Assembly (NCBI RefSeq): GCF_000017405.1
Contig: NC_009668.1
Location: 832,001-896,000, forward strand
Length of the DNA: 64,000 nucleotides
Direction: 5' to 3'
DNA from: Brucella anthropi ATCC 49188
Lineage (GTDB): Bacteria; Pseudomonadota; Alphaproteobacteria; Rhizobiales; Rhizobiaceae
In this document: one piece after another, positions 9,430 to 19,885 of the stretch
Numbering within the stretch: position 1 is the first letter of the stretch
How the letters are laid out: each line of letters begins with the position of its first letter
Program-made: the position numbers and the translations under genes
Notes under the pieces: model-generated
What the model saw: the letters and a program-made list of their open reading frames with translations, nothing else
The model's database searches: none
Told to the model about the DNA's origin: nothing

Positions 9430-10764
9430 ATGATTGCAGTACCGACAGGTGCCGCGGCTGCGCCGCGCGGCCCAATCCCCTTTTACAAGCATCTTTATGT
9501 ACAGGTACTGGTGGCTATTGCTGCCGGTATTCTGCTTGGCCATTTTTATCCCGAACTGGGCACGCAGTTGAAGCCGCTTGGCGATGCGTTCATCAAGCTC
9601 GTGAAGATGATTATCGCGCCTGTCATCTTCCTGACCGTTGCGACCGGCATCGCCGGAATGACCGACATGAAAAAGGTCGGTCGCGTTGCCGGTAAGGCAA
9701 TGATCTACTTCCTGACCTTCTCGACGCTTGCCTTGATTATTGGGCTTATCGTCGCCAACGTCGTGCAGCCGGGCGCCGGGATGCACATCGACCCGGCTTC
9801 GCTTGATCCGAAGGCCGTTGCCAACTACGCCGCCAAGGCACATGAGCAGACCATCACCGGCTTTCTGAGCAACATCATCCCGACAACGATTGTTGGAGCA
9901 TTCGCAGACGGCGACATTCTGCAAGTGCTGTTCTTCTCGGTTCTGTTTGGTATTGCGCTGGCTCTTGTCGGCGACAAGGGCAAGCCTGTCACCGATTTTC
10001 TTCACGTCCTGACAGCACCCGTTTTCAAGCTGGTTTCGATCCTCATGAAGGCCGCTCCAATCGGTGCTTTCGGTGCCATGGCATTTACCATTGGCAAATA
10101 CGGCATCGGCTCGATTGCCAATCTCGCGCTTTTGATCGGCACATTCTATCTCACGGCCCTGCTGTTCGTGCTTGTCGTTCTGGGAGCTGTCGCCCGTTAC
10201 AATGGCTTCTCGATCCTCGCTCTCATTCGCTACATCAAGGAAGAGCTGCTGCTGGTTCTGGGCACCTCTTCGTCTGAAGCCGCACTTCCTGCGCTGATGG
10301 ACAAGATGGAGAAGGCTGGCTGCAAGCGCTCTGTCGTTGGCCTCGTCATTCCGACGGGTTATTCGTTCAACCTCGACGGCACAAATATCTACATGACGCT
10401 GGCAGCGCTCTTCATCGCGCAGGCGACGGATATTCCACTGTCACTGAGTGATCAGATACTGCTTCTACTGGTGGCTATGTTAAGCTCCAAGGGTGCAGCA
10501 GGCATTACGGGTGCCGGTTTCATCACGCTTGCGGCTACGCTGTCCGTTGTTCCAGCCGTTCCAGTCGCGGGTATGGCCCTGATCCTCGGTATCGACCGCT
10601 TCATGTCAGAATGCCGCGCTCTGACCAATCTCGTTGGCAACGCGGTCGCAACCATTGTCGTGGCACGTTGGGAAAATGAACTCGATACCGACAAGTTGGC
10701 CGCAGCGATGAACGGAACGCCTGTTGTCACAGACCTTGTTCCGCAGCTGGAACCTGCCGAATAA
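9430..10764 (+). CDS. dctA: C4-dicarboxylate transporter DctA
   Basis: A 444-residue member of the dicarboxylate/amino acid:cation symporter family, of normal DctA length. It has the serine-rich re-entrant loop [17 protein letters not shown], the substrate/cation segment [24 protein letters not shown] and [20 protein letters not shown]. About eight transmembrane segments plus two hairpins are visible. It imports succinate, fumarate and malate with protons or sodium across the inner membrane. The ATG at 9430 has GGAGGA just upstream; a 15-codon extension to 9385 is unlikely. It is controlled by DctBD through the sigma-54 promoter upstream. Confidence 0.95.
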   Translation: MIAVPTGAAAAPRGPIPFYKHLYVQVLVAIAAGILLGHFYPELGTQLKPLGDAFIKLVKMIIAPVIFLTVATGIAGMTDMKKVGRVAGKAMIYFLTFSTLALIIGLIVANVVQPGAGMHIDPASLDPKAVANYAAKAHEQTITGFLSNIIPTTIVGAFADGDILQVLFFSVLFGIALALVGDKGKPVTDFLHVLTAPVFKLVSILMKAAPIGAFGAMAFTIGKYGIGSIANLALLIGTFYLTALLFVLVVLGAVARYNGFSILALIRYIKEELLLVLGTSSSEAALPALMDKMEKAGCKRSVVGLVIPTGYSFNLDGTNIYMTLAALFIAQATDIPLSLSDQILLLLVAMLSSKGAAGITGAGFITLAATLSVVPAVPVAGMALILGIDRFMSECRALTNLVGNAVATIVVARWENELDTDKLAAAMNGTPVVTDLVPQLEPAE

Positions 10765-10789
10765 CGGCATATCAGACAGTAAGAGAAAC

Positions 10790-10808
10790 GGCCCGCTTCT
10801 GGCGGGCC
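10790..10808. terminator. Terminator hairpin between dctA and ndh
   Basis: GGCCCGC (10790-10796) pairs perfectly with GCGGGCC (10802-10808) across a 5-nt loop, in the 53-bp gap between two converging genes. There is no long T tract, so termination strength is uncertain. Confidence 0.6.
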
Positions 10809-10817
10809 ATCTTCCAT

Positions 10818-12086
10818 CTAGCGCTCTACAGGTTTGCCTTGCGTTATCAACCGGGCGCTATGCTGGCCGGAGATGTAAGTCCAGAGCCAGCTCCAGGCGA
10901 CGGCGGCACGGCTTCGCGTTCCAATAAGGAAGAAGATGTGCGCAATGCCCCAGAACCACCAGGCGATGAGTCCCTTGAGCTTGAAGCGCCCCATATCAAC
11001 CACAGCGGCGCCTCTGCCGATGGTCGCAAGATTGCCCTGATGCTTGTAACGGAATGGCATCGGTGGGGTCTTACCTTCAATGCGGCTTTTGATGACCTTG
11101 GCAACATAGGCACCTTGTTGCTTGGCGGCAGGGGCAATACCCGGAACCGGCTTGCCGTCCGGTCCCTCGACCCACGCCGTATCACCAATGACGAAGATAT
11201 CCTCATGGCCAGGTACATTGAGGTTGGATAACACCTTCACGCGCCCTGCTCGGTCACTCTCGGCGTTGAGCCACGTTGCAGCTGGAGAGGCAGCCACGCC
11301 TGCTGCCCAGATTGCCGTCCGGCATGGAATGAACTCTTCGCCGACAGTCACGCCCTCGGCTGTGATGTCTTTGACTGGAATTCCGAGCCGTACTTCCACC
11401 CCCAGTTTTTCGAGCGCTTTCAACGCATAACTGGACAGGTCTTCTGGAAACGCCGCCAGAATGCGCGGACCGGCTTCAAGCAGCATCACGCGTGTCTGCC
11501 GCGTGTCTATATTGCGAAACTCCGGCCATATGGTTTGCTTGGCCAACTCAGCGATAATGCCTGCTAGTTCAACGCCCGTCGGCCCGCCACCCACGATGGC
11601 AAATGTCAACAATGCTTGCCGCTTTGCTTCATCGCTTTCACGTTCTGCACGCTCAAAGGCGAGAAGCAGGCGACGGCGAATGGTGGTTGCGTCCTCAAGC
11701 GCCTTCAGTCCGGGGGCCAACGCTTCCCATTGATCGTTGCCGAAATAGGCGTGTCGTGCTCCAGTGGCGAGTACGAGCATGTCGTACGAAATTTCGGTGC
11801 CGTTTTCGAGCAGCACCTGACGGTGCTCGGTGTCAACATCGGTGACTGTGCCCAATAGCGTGGTCACTTCCTTGCGATCTTTGAACAGATGCCGGATCGG
11901 CCAGGCAATTTCGGACGTGGCGAGGATAGTTGTTGCCACCTGATAGAGAAGCGGCTGGAACAGGTGATGATTACGCTGATCGATCAGCGTTATTCGCACG
12001 TCGACGTTTCTAAGGTCGTGGATCAGTTGCAATCCGCCAAAACCGGCGCCTACGACAACGAGATGGGGGGCTCGCTTTTCACTCAT
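10818..12086 (-). CDS. ndh: Type II NADH dehydrogenase (NAD(P)/FAD oxidoreductase)
   Basis: A 422-residue flavoprotein with two dinucleotide-binding folds: the FAD motif VVVGAGFGGLQ near residue 12 and the NADH motif IVGGGPTGVELAG near residue 165. It has the second FAD motif VFVIGDTAW and a C-terminal region with GLIAWWFWGIAHIFFLIG, the amphipathic membrane anchor of NDH-2 enzymes. It oxidises NADH and reduces quinone without pumping protons. Length and order fit the family well. It is monocistronic, converges with dctA and diverges from aspT. A paralogous ferredoxin or sulfide:quinone reductase is less likely because the C-terminal anchor is NDH-2 like. Confidence 0.9.
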   Translation of the reverse strand: MSEKRAPHLVVVGAGFGGLQLIHDLRNVDVRITLIDQRNHHLFQPLLYQVATTILATSEIAWPIRHLFKDRKEVTTLLGTVTDVDTEHRQVLLENGTEISYDMLVLATGARHAYFGNDQWEALAPGLKALEDATTIRRRLLLAFERAERESDEAKRQALLTFAIVGGGPTGVELAGIIAELAKQTIWPEFRNIDTRQTRVMLLEAGPRILAAFPEDLSSYALKALEKLGVEVRLGIPVKDITAEGVTVGEEFIPCRTAIWAAGVAASPAATWLNAESDRAGRVKVLSNLNVPGHEDIFVIGDTAWVEGPDGKPVPGIAPAAKQQGAYVAKVIKSRIEGKTPPMPFRYKHQGNLATIGRGAAVVDMGRFKLKGLIAWWFWGIAHIFFLIGTRSRAAVAWSWLWTYISGQHSARLITQGKPVER

Positions 12087-12409
12087 TACTTCAGCCTGCT
12101 TTCATCCTTAAAATGCTCGTCAATCACCCTGTTGCAAGAGGAGGATCGTCGTCAGACATATTTTATGTCTGTGTCCTGTTTTTTCCAGACATCTTACCCC
12201 GATATTGATCTATTTTAAGTTTTCATCACACAACGGTGTAAGGAGATTGTCTCCGTTCCAGAATAGAACAATTCCAGAAAGCACTTTCAACTTTTTGAGC
12301 GATCTTGTTTTTGCTGTCATTTCTTTTAACATTTTGCGTTTGCGGCCTCTTGTCTTTGGTGTTTCCGCTCTAGCTAACCCTAGGTTGTTATCGGAGCTTG
12401 GAGGGACGG
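12087..12409. promoter_or_regulatory. Divergent intergenic region ndh/aspT with palindromes
   Basis: This 323-bp gap separates ndh and aspT. It holds a perfect 8-bp inverted repeat, CAGACATA-TTT-TATGTCTG (12153-12171), with another CCAGACAT half-site about 15 bp on. There is also GGAGA-TTG-TCTCC (12242-12254) and a direct repeat of TTCCAGAA (12256-12263 and 12272-12279). These are candidate regulator sites. I see no gene in it. Confidence 0.45.
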
Positions 12410-14101
12410 ATGCATTGGCTTCAGGCAATATTTCAGCAGGCACCCGAAATTGCTTTGTTCCTTTCCCTGGCCGGCGGGTATGCGATCGGCAAGATACACT
12501 TCGGCAAGTTCCAGTTAGGAGGGGTTGCCGGGTCACTGCTTGTCGCGGTGATAATCAGCCAGGTGGGCGTTCAGATCGATAATGGGGTGAAGGCTCTGCT
12601 CTTCGCCCTTTTTATTTACGCAGTCGGTTTCGAAAGTGGTCCGCAATTCTTTCGATCACTCGGGCGGCAATCCTTGCGTGAGATCGCAATGGCCGCGGTG
12701 CTCGCGATCAGCGGTCTCGCGACCGTCGTCATCATGGCGCGCATATTTGGTTTGGACAAAGGTCTTGCGGCGGGTATCGCAGCAGGTGGGCTGACGCAAT
12801 CTGCAATCATCGGAACGGCAAGTTCGGCCATTTCCAAGCTTGGTCTGGCAGCCGACGAAGTGCAGCGATTGCAGGCCAATGTCGCTGTTGGATATGCTGT
12901 GACCTATATTTTCGGTTCCTTCGGAGCGATCATTGTCTGCGTCAATCTGCTGCCGAAATTCATGGGACGCACTATCCGCGACGATGCCATCAAGGCGGAA
13001 GCCGAATTGTTGGCTGGCATAAGGGTCTTGGGGCAGGGCGAAAGCGAAGCAGCTCCTGATCTTGTGGGGCGCATCTATAAGGTGGAACAGGCATCAGGAA
13101 AGATCGTGGCCCAGATTGAGGCGATGACCTCTGTTGAAGACGCCATAACCATTGAACGGGTCAAACGTGCTGGCAAGATCATCGGCCTCGCACCCAATCT
13201 TCATCTGGAAAGGGACGACATCGTTCTTGTGGCCGGCAGGCGCTCAGGCGTTGTCGCTTCTGGCAACAAGATCGGCACCGAATTGCAATCTTCTGAAGGC
13301 ATGGATGTCGTCGTGCAAATCCGTGACGTGACGATCACTTCACCGGATTATGTCGGCAAGACCGTTGCTGCGATCAAGGAGAATATAAGCTCTGAACTGC
13401 GCCACGGCGTCTATGTTATCGGCGTCAAACGGGCCGACAAGCCTTTGCCGCTGCAACCTGATACGGTCATCAGTGCTGGCGATGTCGTTTCACTCTACGG
13501 AACCGATCAGGATTTGCAGCGTGCGGCGAAGTCTATCGGTCCGGTGATCGTTCCAAGCGATAAGACCGATTTCGTGTTCCATGGCCTCGGTATCGCTTTC
13601 GGTCTTCTGATTGGTCTGGCTGTCGTGCGTATTGGTTCGATACCGCTGACACTCGGCAGCGGCGGCGGCGCGCTTCTGTCAGGTCTGCTCTTCGGCTGGT
13701 ATCGCAGCCGGAACATGACCATCGGCAATATGCCGACCGGCGCTTCCACATTGCTGCGCGATTTGGGCCTCGCTGGCTTTGTTGCAGTTGTCGGCCTCCA
13801 GTCAGGTCTGCAGGCCGTGCAGACAATTATCAGCAGCGGTCTCACCATTTTCCTGATCGGTGTGGTCGTAACCATTCTGCCGCTGATCATCACGATGTTC
13901 TTTGGCCGTTACGTGCTGAAATATGACAATGTGGCTATATTTGCTGGCGCTCTTTCCGGGTCGCGCAGCGCAAATCCTGCCTTTGGCGAAGTGCTCGACA
14001 AGGCAGGCAATTCCATTCCTACCACCCCGTTCGCAATCACCTATGCGCTTGCCAATGTCTTTTTGACATTGCTCGGGCCGTTGGTGGTCGCTTTCTCCTG
14101 A
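12410..14101 (+). CDS. aspT: AspT-type aspartate:alanine exchanger
   Basis: A 563-residue membrane protein with about five helices, then two soluble TrkA-C-like (RCK_C) segments (roughly residues 205-380), then about five more helices. This is the layout of the AspT/YidE-YbjL transporters. Duplicated motifs occur: GFESGPQFFRSL with GGLTQSAIIGTASSA in the first half, and GLQSGLQAV with GALSGSRSANPAF in the second. The downstream gene encodes aspartate 4-decarboxylase, so it most likely exchanges aspartate for alanine and thereby helps build a proton motive force. The ATG at 12410 follows GGAGGGAC; a TTG at 12398 is possible but poorer. The stop is 10 bp before aspD. Confidence 0.9.
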   Translation: MHWLQAIFQQAPEIALFLSLAGGYAIGKIHFGKFQLGGVAGSLLVAVIISQVGVQIDNGVKALLFALFIYAVGFESGPQFFRSLGRQSLREIAMAAVLAISGLATVVIMARIFGLDKGLAAGIAAGGLTQSAIIGTASSAISKLGLAADEVQRLQANVAVGYAVTYIFGSFGAIIVCVNLLPKFMGRTIRDDAIKAEAELLAGIRVLGQGESEAAPDLVGRIYKVEQASGKIVAQIEAMTSVEDAITIERVKRAGKIIGLAPNLHLERDDIVLVAGRRSGVVASGNKIGTELQSSEGMDVVVQIRDVTITSPDYVGKTVAAIKENISSELRHGVYVIGVKRADKPLPLQPDTVISAGDVVSLYGTDQDLQRAAKSIGPVIVPSDKTDFVFHGLGIAFGLLIGLAVVRIGSIPLTLGSGGGALLSGLLFGWYRSRNMTIGNMPTGASTLLRDLGLAGFVAVVGLQSGLQAVQTIISSGLTIFLIGVVVTILPLIITMFFGRYVLKYDNVAIFAGALSGSRSANPAFGEVLDKAGNSIPTTPFAITYALANVFLTLLGPLVVAFS

Positions 14102-14108
14102 GGAGTAG

Positions 14109-15716
<1,608 letters not shown>

Positions 15717-15726
15717 GTTGTCGGGC

Positions 15727-15747
15727 AGGGGCGCGAAAAGCGCCCCT
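15727..15747. terminator. Terminator between aspD and marR-type gene
   Basis: AGGGGCGC (15727-15734) pairs perfectly with GCGCCCCT (15740-15747) around a GAAAA loop. It lies in the 38-bp gap between converging genes and can serve both. Confidence 0.75.
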
Positions 15748-15754
15748 TCACCCA

Positions 15755-16207
15755 TTAGACTGACGACAGAACCAGCAAGTCGCGGCGGACGTCATCACCG
15801 TTGCCGCTTATGAGCTGCTTCTCGATATCCGCATGTGTGGCCTTCCATATCGGTACCGCTGCAGCAAGAGCTGCTTTTCCCTCTGGCGTGAGTTGCAATA
15901 AACGCTCGCGCCGGTCCTTTGGGTTGATAACGATCTCCACCCAACCTTGCCGCTGCAATGGCTTCAACGCTGCAGTCAAAGTCGTCTGATCCATGGCCAG
16001 AAGCTCAGCGACCGGCTTCATTGGCGGCGGTGCCGGGCGATTGAGCGACATCATCAGCGAGAATTGGCCGTTGGTCAGCCCAACTGGACGCAGAGCGTCG
16101 TCAAAGCGGCGGGCGAGCGCACGTGCGGCACGCTGAACATGCAAGCAAAGGCAGGTATCACGAACCAGAAGTGTTGTTTCAAAGGGTACATCGAGGCTAT
16201 TTGACAT
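15755..16207 (-). CDS. MarR-family transcriptional regulator
   Basis: A 150-residue protein with the winged-helix DNA-binding domain of MarR: LTNGQFSLMMSLN, then PVAELLAMDQTTLTAALKPLQRQGWVEI (recognition helix) and the wing NPKDRRERLLQLTPEGK. N- and C-terminal helices would form the dimer. It is divergent from the DUF899 and VOC genes, and the gap holds a perfect 12-bp palindrome. It probably represses itself and the divergent pair in response to a small molecule. A Cys-rich stretch (DTCLCLHV) near the N-terminus could allow redox sensing, which is speculative. Confidence 0.9.
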   Translation of the reverse strand: MSNSLDVPFETTLLVRDTCLCLHVQRAARALARRFDDALRPVGLTNGQFSLMMSLNRPAPPPMKPVAELLAMDQTTLTAALKPLQRQGWVEIVINPKDRRERLLQLTPEGKAALAAAVPIWKATHADIEKQLISGNGDDVRRDLLVLSSV

Positions 16208-16218
16208 GATTTATTAAT

Positions 16219-16230
16219 ATTGATATCAAT
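16219..16230. promoter_or_regulatory. Probable MarR-type operator palindrome
   Basis: ATTGATATCAAT is a perfect 12-bp palindrome 12 bp upstream of the marR-type start codon. A partial copy, ATTGATATCT (16251-16260), follows 32 bp later toward the DUF899 gene. AT-rich palindromes of this kind are usual MarR operators. Confidence 0.65.
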
Positions 16231-16301
16231 GTAAATCGTCAAGCGGGAACATTGATATCTGGGCACAGACAGGGAGCAAAAGCCGGAGGAGGGCTTGCAC
16301 C

Positions 16302-17027
16302 ATGAATGAGGTCGTATCCCGAGAAGTTTGGCTTGAGGCGCGACGTGCGCTTCTGGCAAGTGAAAAAGAAGCCACCCATCTGCGCGACAAGGTCAATCGT
16401 GAGCGGCAGGCACTGCCATGGGTGATGGTTGATAAGGATTATGCATTCGATACGCCTTCTGGTCGGAAGTCGCTTTCCGAACTGTTCGACGGGCGTAGCC
16501 AGTTGCTGGTCTACCATTTCATGTTCGGACCCGACTGGGATCAAGGTTGCACGGGATGTTCGTTCCTTGCTGACAATCTTGATGGCGCCGTGACACATCT
16601 CAACAATCACGACGTCACGCTAGTTGCCGTTTCGCGCGGGCCTCTGGCAAAGCTGGAAGCTTATAAGAAGCGGATGGGCTGGCATTTTCCATGGGTTTCG
16701 TCAGAAGGTAGTGATTTCAACTTCGATTACCACGTCTCCTTTACGAAGGATGAGCTCGAGAATAACCGCGTTTTCTACAATTTCGACAAGCTGCCTGCAG
16801 AAGATGCTTTTGATGAGCTGCCCGGCATGAGCGCTTTCTACAAGGACGAAAGCGGTGCCATCTATCACACCTATTCCAGCTATGCCCGAGGCATCGAGGA
16901 GTGGATAGGCACTTTGATGATCCTCGACCGCGCCCCCAAGGGCCGGAATGAAAATGGCACGATGCATTTCGTCAAACGGCACGATGAGTATGAAGCACAG
17001 GCTTCCAAGCACAGCTGCTGCGGCTGA
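16302..17027 (+). CDS. DUF899 thioredoxin-like protein
   Basis: A 241-residue soluble protein with the DUF899 pattern: EARRALLASEKEATHLRDKVNRERQALPWV near the N-terminus, then LLVYHFMFGPDWDQGCTGCSFLADN with a CxxC-like pair in a thioredoxin-like fold, SRGPLAKLEAYKKRMGW and a C-terminal DEYEAQASKHSCCG with vicinal cysteines. The biochemical role of the family is not settled; redox or dioxygenase-like activity has been suggested by fold. The ATG is preceded by GGAGGAGG. It is followed 39 bp later by a VOC protein gene, and both are divergent from a MarR regulator, which suggests a small stress or detoxification operon. Confidence 0.88.
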   Translation: MNEVVSREVWLEARRALLASEKEATHLRDKVNRERQALPWVMVDKDYAFDTPSGRKSLSELFDGRSQLLVYHFMFGPDWDQGCTGCSFLADNLDGAVTHLNNHDVTLVAVSRGPLAKLEAYKKRMGWHFPWVSSEGSDFNFDYHVSFTKDELENNRVFYNFDKLPAEDAFDELPGMSAFYKDESGAIYHTYSSYARGIEEWIGTLMILDRAPKGRNENGTMHFVKRHDEYEAQASKHSCCG

Positions 17028-17065
17028 TCATTCAACTGTGAAAGAAATCCAAGGGAGTACTTTCA

Positions 17066-17842
17066 ATGAAAAACGGCTCTTCTCCGTTCGTCTGGTATGA
17101 ACTTATGACAACAGATGCTGACAACGCACAGGATTTTTATACAAAAGTCGTCGGCTGGACAGCGAAAGATGCCGGGGTTCCCGGCATGAAATATACATTG
17201 TTCGAAGTGCCCGGATGCATGATTGCAGGCATGATGTCGATGGCGGATATGCCAAAGGAAGATTGCGGAGGCGAACCCGGCTGGATCGGTTATGTCGGTG
17301 TCGCAAATGCAGACGAATATGCCAAAAAGGTTGAAGCAGAAGGTGGCAAGGTGCTCAGAGCAGCGCAGGATATCCCGGACATTGGACGGTTTGCGATCGT
17401 TTCGGACCCGCAAGGTGGTATCTTTGCACTTTTTGAACCGAAAGACGACATGCCGCCACCGGCTGACTTCGGTTCGCGCAAACCGGGGCATCCGGGCTGG
17501 CATGAACTGTATGCTCAAAACTGCGAGACGGTATTTCCGTTCTATGAGAAAGTTTTCGGCTGGAAGCTCTCACGCAATTTCGACATGGGGCCTATGGGCA
17601 ATTACAAGGTGTTCAGTGTCGATGGCGCCGATCACGGCGGTATCATGACCGCACCTCCCGGCACTCCTGTTGGCTGGGGCTTCTACTTCATGGTCGATGG
17701 CGTGAAGAATGCTGCCAGCCGGGTCAAGTCTCTCGGCGGAGCGGTTTTGCAAGAGCCGATGGAAGTACCGAACGGCGAATGGGTTGTTCAATGCAAGGAT
17801 CCGCAAGGTGTGAACATCTCGCTCGTGGCGCCAAAACCGTAG
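17066..17842 (+). CDS. Two-domain VOC (glyoxalase-fold) protein
   Basis: A 258-residue protein made of two vicinal-oxygen-chelate domains of about 125 residues each. The first starts FVWYELMTTDADNAQDFYTKVVGW and the second PGWHELYAQNCETVFPFYEKVFGW; each ends with a WVVQCKDPQGV- or FAIVSDPQGG-type strand that usually supplies a metal ligand Glu or Gln. Such tandem VOC proteins include glyoxalase-like and CFP32/hydroxylase-like members. No substrate can be assigned. It probably shares an operon with the DUF899 gene upstream. GGGAG precedes the ATG at a normal spacing. Confidence 0.88.
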   Translation: MKNGSSPFVWYELMTTDADNAQDFYTKVVGWTAKDAGVPGMKYTLFEVPGCMIAGMMSMADMPKEDCGGEPGWIGYVGVANADEYAKKVEAEGGKVLRAAQDIPDIGRFAIVSDPQGGIFALFEPKDDMPPPADFGSRKPGHPGWHELYAQNCETVFPFYEKVFGWKLSRNFDMGPMGNYKVFSVDGADHGGIMTAPPGTPVGWGFYFMVDGVKNAASRVKSLGGAVLQEPMEVPNGEWVVQCKDPQGVNISLVAPKP

Positions 17843-17924
17843 GATAATTGCGCCTTGCGATTGACTGCCGATACATTTGCGATGATTGGTTGGACCATCG
17901 AAACGTATCGGCGGAAGATCGATC

Positions 17925-18875
17925 ATGCACGACAGAAGGATGCGTCAGTCTCGGCAGGCAGGTACTGTTTTTGCCGCGGATGTTGGTGGGTCCTTCATTC
18001 GGCTGGCCCGCTCTGTACATCCGGGACACATCGAACTTCTTGAAAAGTTGCCGACCCCTGCAAACAGTTGGGATGAGTTCGGGGGCGCATTGGAAACTGC
18101 GCTTCGAACCCACGCATCGGATGAGGCGGGGCCACTTGCACTTTCCATCGCTGGATTGGTTGATCCAGTAACTAGTTCCGCTTTCTCGGCGAACATTCCT
18201 TGCATCACCGATCATAGATTAAGCCTTGAACTCGGCGAGCGATTGCAGCGACAGGTGATCGCCGCCAATGATGCTGATTGTCTGGCCCTTGCAGAAGCTA
18301 TCGAAGGGGCTGGTAAGGGGCACGACATAGTTTTTTGCGCAGTGCTGGGCACAGGTGTTGGCGGCGGGCTTGTTATCGACGGTCGATTGGTTCGCGGTAA
18401 AGCCGGTTTGACTGGCGAATGGGGGCATGGCCCGATCCTCAACACGTGTGTAGAAATAGACGGACAAACAGTGTCGGTTCCTCGCTTCGATTGTGGCTGC
18501 GGTCAGAGCGGTTGCGTCGATACGATTGGTGGCGCGCGCGGGATCGAAAAGCTGCACCAGTTTCTGAACGGTATAGATGCGAGTAGCCATGCGGTCCTGC
18601 GGGAATGGCTGGAAGGCAGCCCGGAGGCGAGACGGACGATTATCGCTTATCTCCAGCTGGTTGCCGATCCGCTTGCAGCCGTCGTCAACATAACAGGCAC
18701 GTCGATTATTCCGGTTGGTGGTGGACTTGCTACTGCTTCCGAATTGATCTCCGCACTTGATACGGCCGTCAGGGCCAGAATTTTGCGGAAAATGAACCAA
18801 CCATTGGTCGTTCCGGGTGTATTCGGCAGTGATGGCGGTTTGGTTGGGGCCGCAATATTGGGGCATCAGACGTGA
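17925..18875 (+). CDS. ROK-family sugar kinase
   Basis: A protein of about 316 residues with the ATP-binding DVGGSFIRLA motif at the N-terminus, AANDADCLALAEA, GTGVGGGLVIDGRLVRGKAGLTGEWGH (ROK signature) and the zinc site CGCGQSGCVDTIGG, in which Asp replaces the more common Glu after GCxE. ROK kinases phosphorylate glucose, N-acetylmannosamine or related sugars. The ORF is open to a TTG at 17886; I prefer the ATG at 17925, preceded by GGAAG. Its stop overlaps the GTG start of cutC by 4 bp, so the two are co-translated. The substrate is not determined; N-acetylmannosamine or N-acetylglucosamine kinase is a guess. Confidence 0.82.
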   Translation: MHDRRMRQSRQAGTVFAADVGGSFIRLARSVHPGHIELLEKLPTPANSWDEFGGALETALRTHASDEAGPLALSIAGLVDPVTSSAFSANIPCITDHRLSLELGERLQRQVIAANDADCLALAEAIEGAGKGHDIVFCAVLGTGVGGGLVIDGRLVRGKAGLTGEWGHGPILNTCVEIDGQTVSVPRFDCGCGQSGCVDTIGGARGIEKLHQFLNGIDASSHAVLREWLEGSPEARRTIIAYLQLVADPLAAVVNITGTSIIPVGGGLATASELISALDTAVRARILRKMNQPLVVPGVFGSDGGLVGAAILGHQT

Positions 18876-19594
18876 GCGTGTTACTTGAAGTCTGCGTGGA
18901 TAGCGCCGAAGGGTTGCGGTCGGCAATTGAAGGTGGTGCGGATCGTATCGAGCTCTGTTCTGCGCTTGAGCTTGGTGGTTTGACGCCTTCGCTGGGATTG
19001 ATGGAGCTTGCCTCGAAAGCGCCAATCCCGGTTTACGCAATGATCAGACCGCGCGCGGGCAATTTCTGCTTTTCGACAGAAGATGAAGCCATCATGGTGT
19101 CGGATATTCGTAATGCCACAAATGCCGGTTTGGCCGGTGTTGTTATTGGCGCTTCGCTGAGCGACGGTTCTCTTGATGTCGCCATGTTGGAAAGACTGGT
19201 TGCAGAAGCAAAAGGCCTTGGAACGACGCTTCATCGCGCATTCGATCTCGTTCCGAATATGGAGATTGCCGTACAGCAAGCAATTGCACTCGGCTTTGAG
19301 CGCATTCTGACGTCTGGTCTGTCACAAACTGCGGAAAAGGGGTTGGATAATCTGCGGGTGCTGGCTGAGTTGGCTGGTGGCCGCATCCGCATCATGCCCG
19401 GCAGCGGCGTCAACGCGGAGAACGCGAGACGGATCGTGGAGGCAACGGGCGCGGCAGAGATTCATGCTTCATGCCGTGTCCCGGTCGAAGAGAAGGATTC
19501 TCGCGCTATCGCTTTCGGTTTTGCCGCAGAACAATCATTTCGGTTATCAGCTCAGCGTGTAAGCGCTTTGAAAGCCGCCATAGAAAAAATTTGA
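18872..19594 (+). CDS. cutC: CutC family protein
   Basis: A 240-residue TIM-barrel protein with the family pattern LLEVCVDSAEGLRSAIEGGADRIELCSALELGGLTPS at the N-terminus, VYAMIRPRAGNFCFS, TTLHRAFDL and IMPGSGVNAENARRI. CutC was first linked to copper tolerance, but its real reaction is uncertain. It starts with GTG overlapping the ROK kinase stop codon by 4 bp, so expression is coupled. Pairing with a sugar kinase suggests a role in carbohydrate derivative metabolism rather than copper efflux, which is an inference from context only. Confidence 0.9.
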   Translation: MSVLLEVCVDSAEGLRSAIEGGADRIELCSALELGGLTPSLGLMELASKAPIPVYAMIRPRAGNFCFSTEDEAIMVSDIRNATNAGLAGVVIGASLSDGSLDVAMLERLVAEAKGLGTTLHRAFDLVPNMEIAVQQAIALGFERILTSGLSQTAEKGLDNLRVLAELAGGRIRIMPGSGVNAENARRIVEATGAAEIHASCRVPVEEKDSRAIAFGFAAEQSFRLSAQRVSALKAAIEKI

Positions 19595-19746
19595 AGGACG
19601 TTCATTCCAAATTTTGTAAGTCGCTGAGTGCAGCATTCATAAACTGATCGGCAAAAGAAATGGAAATTTCTCATACACTTTAAGGCGACACTTAAACCCT
19701 ATTGCCACCCCGAAAGAGTTTGAGTAGAAGTGACATCACATCAAGA

Positions 19747-19863
19747 GTTGGGGAGACGCCCAACGCCAACCTGCCTCTCCGGGCAAGGTGGTACTCTCTG
19801 TAAAGAGAGGATGTGGCCAAACCGGCAAATATACGGACAAAGCCACTCGCGTCTTCCCCCAAC
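19747..19863 (+). promoter_or_regulatory. Structured 5' leader RNA of metA (candidate riboswitch)
   Basis: A 117-nt segment can fold into a closed multi-branch structure. P1 joins 19747-19758 (GTTGGGGAGACG) to 19850-19863 (CGTCTTCCCCCAAC) with two one-base bulges. Inside are P2 (19766-19791), P3 (19794-19809, CTCTCT-GTAA-AGAGAG with a GNRA loop) and P4 (19813-19846, GTGGC/GCCAC plus inner CCG/CGG). The 5' arm of P1 can instead pair locally: GTTGGG 19747-19752 with CCCAAC 19759-19764. This gives two exclusive folds. The element ends 22 nt before the metA ATG and close to AGGGA at 19871-19875. It does not show the SAM-II consensus known before alphaproteobacterial metA genes. A short AGAAAT/ATTTCT repeat (19656-19671) lies further upstream. 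Confidence 0.5.
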
Positions 19864-19885
19864 ATAAACTAGGGACCGACGCGAC

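Noticed and set aside
19766..19809. T-box or cobalamin-box resemblance in the metA leader (GGTGGTAC at 19787-19794, GCCAACCTGCC at 19765-19775)
   Set aside because: The match is a short string only. T-boxes are largely confined to Gram-positive bacteria, and the full B12 box (with GGAGA) is absent.
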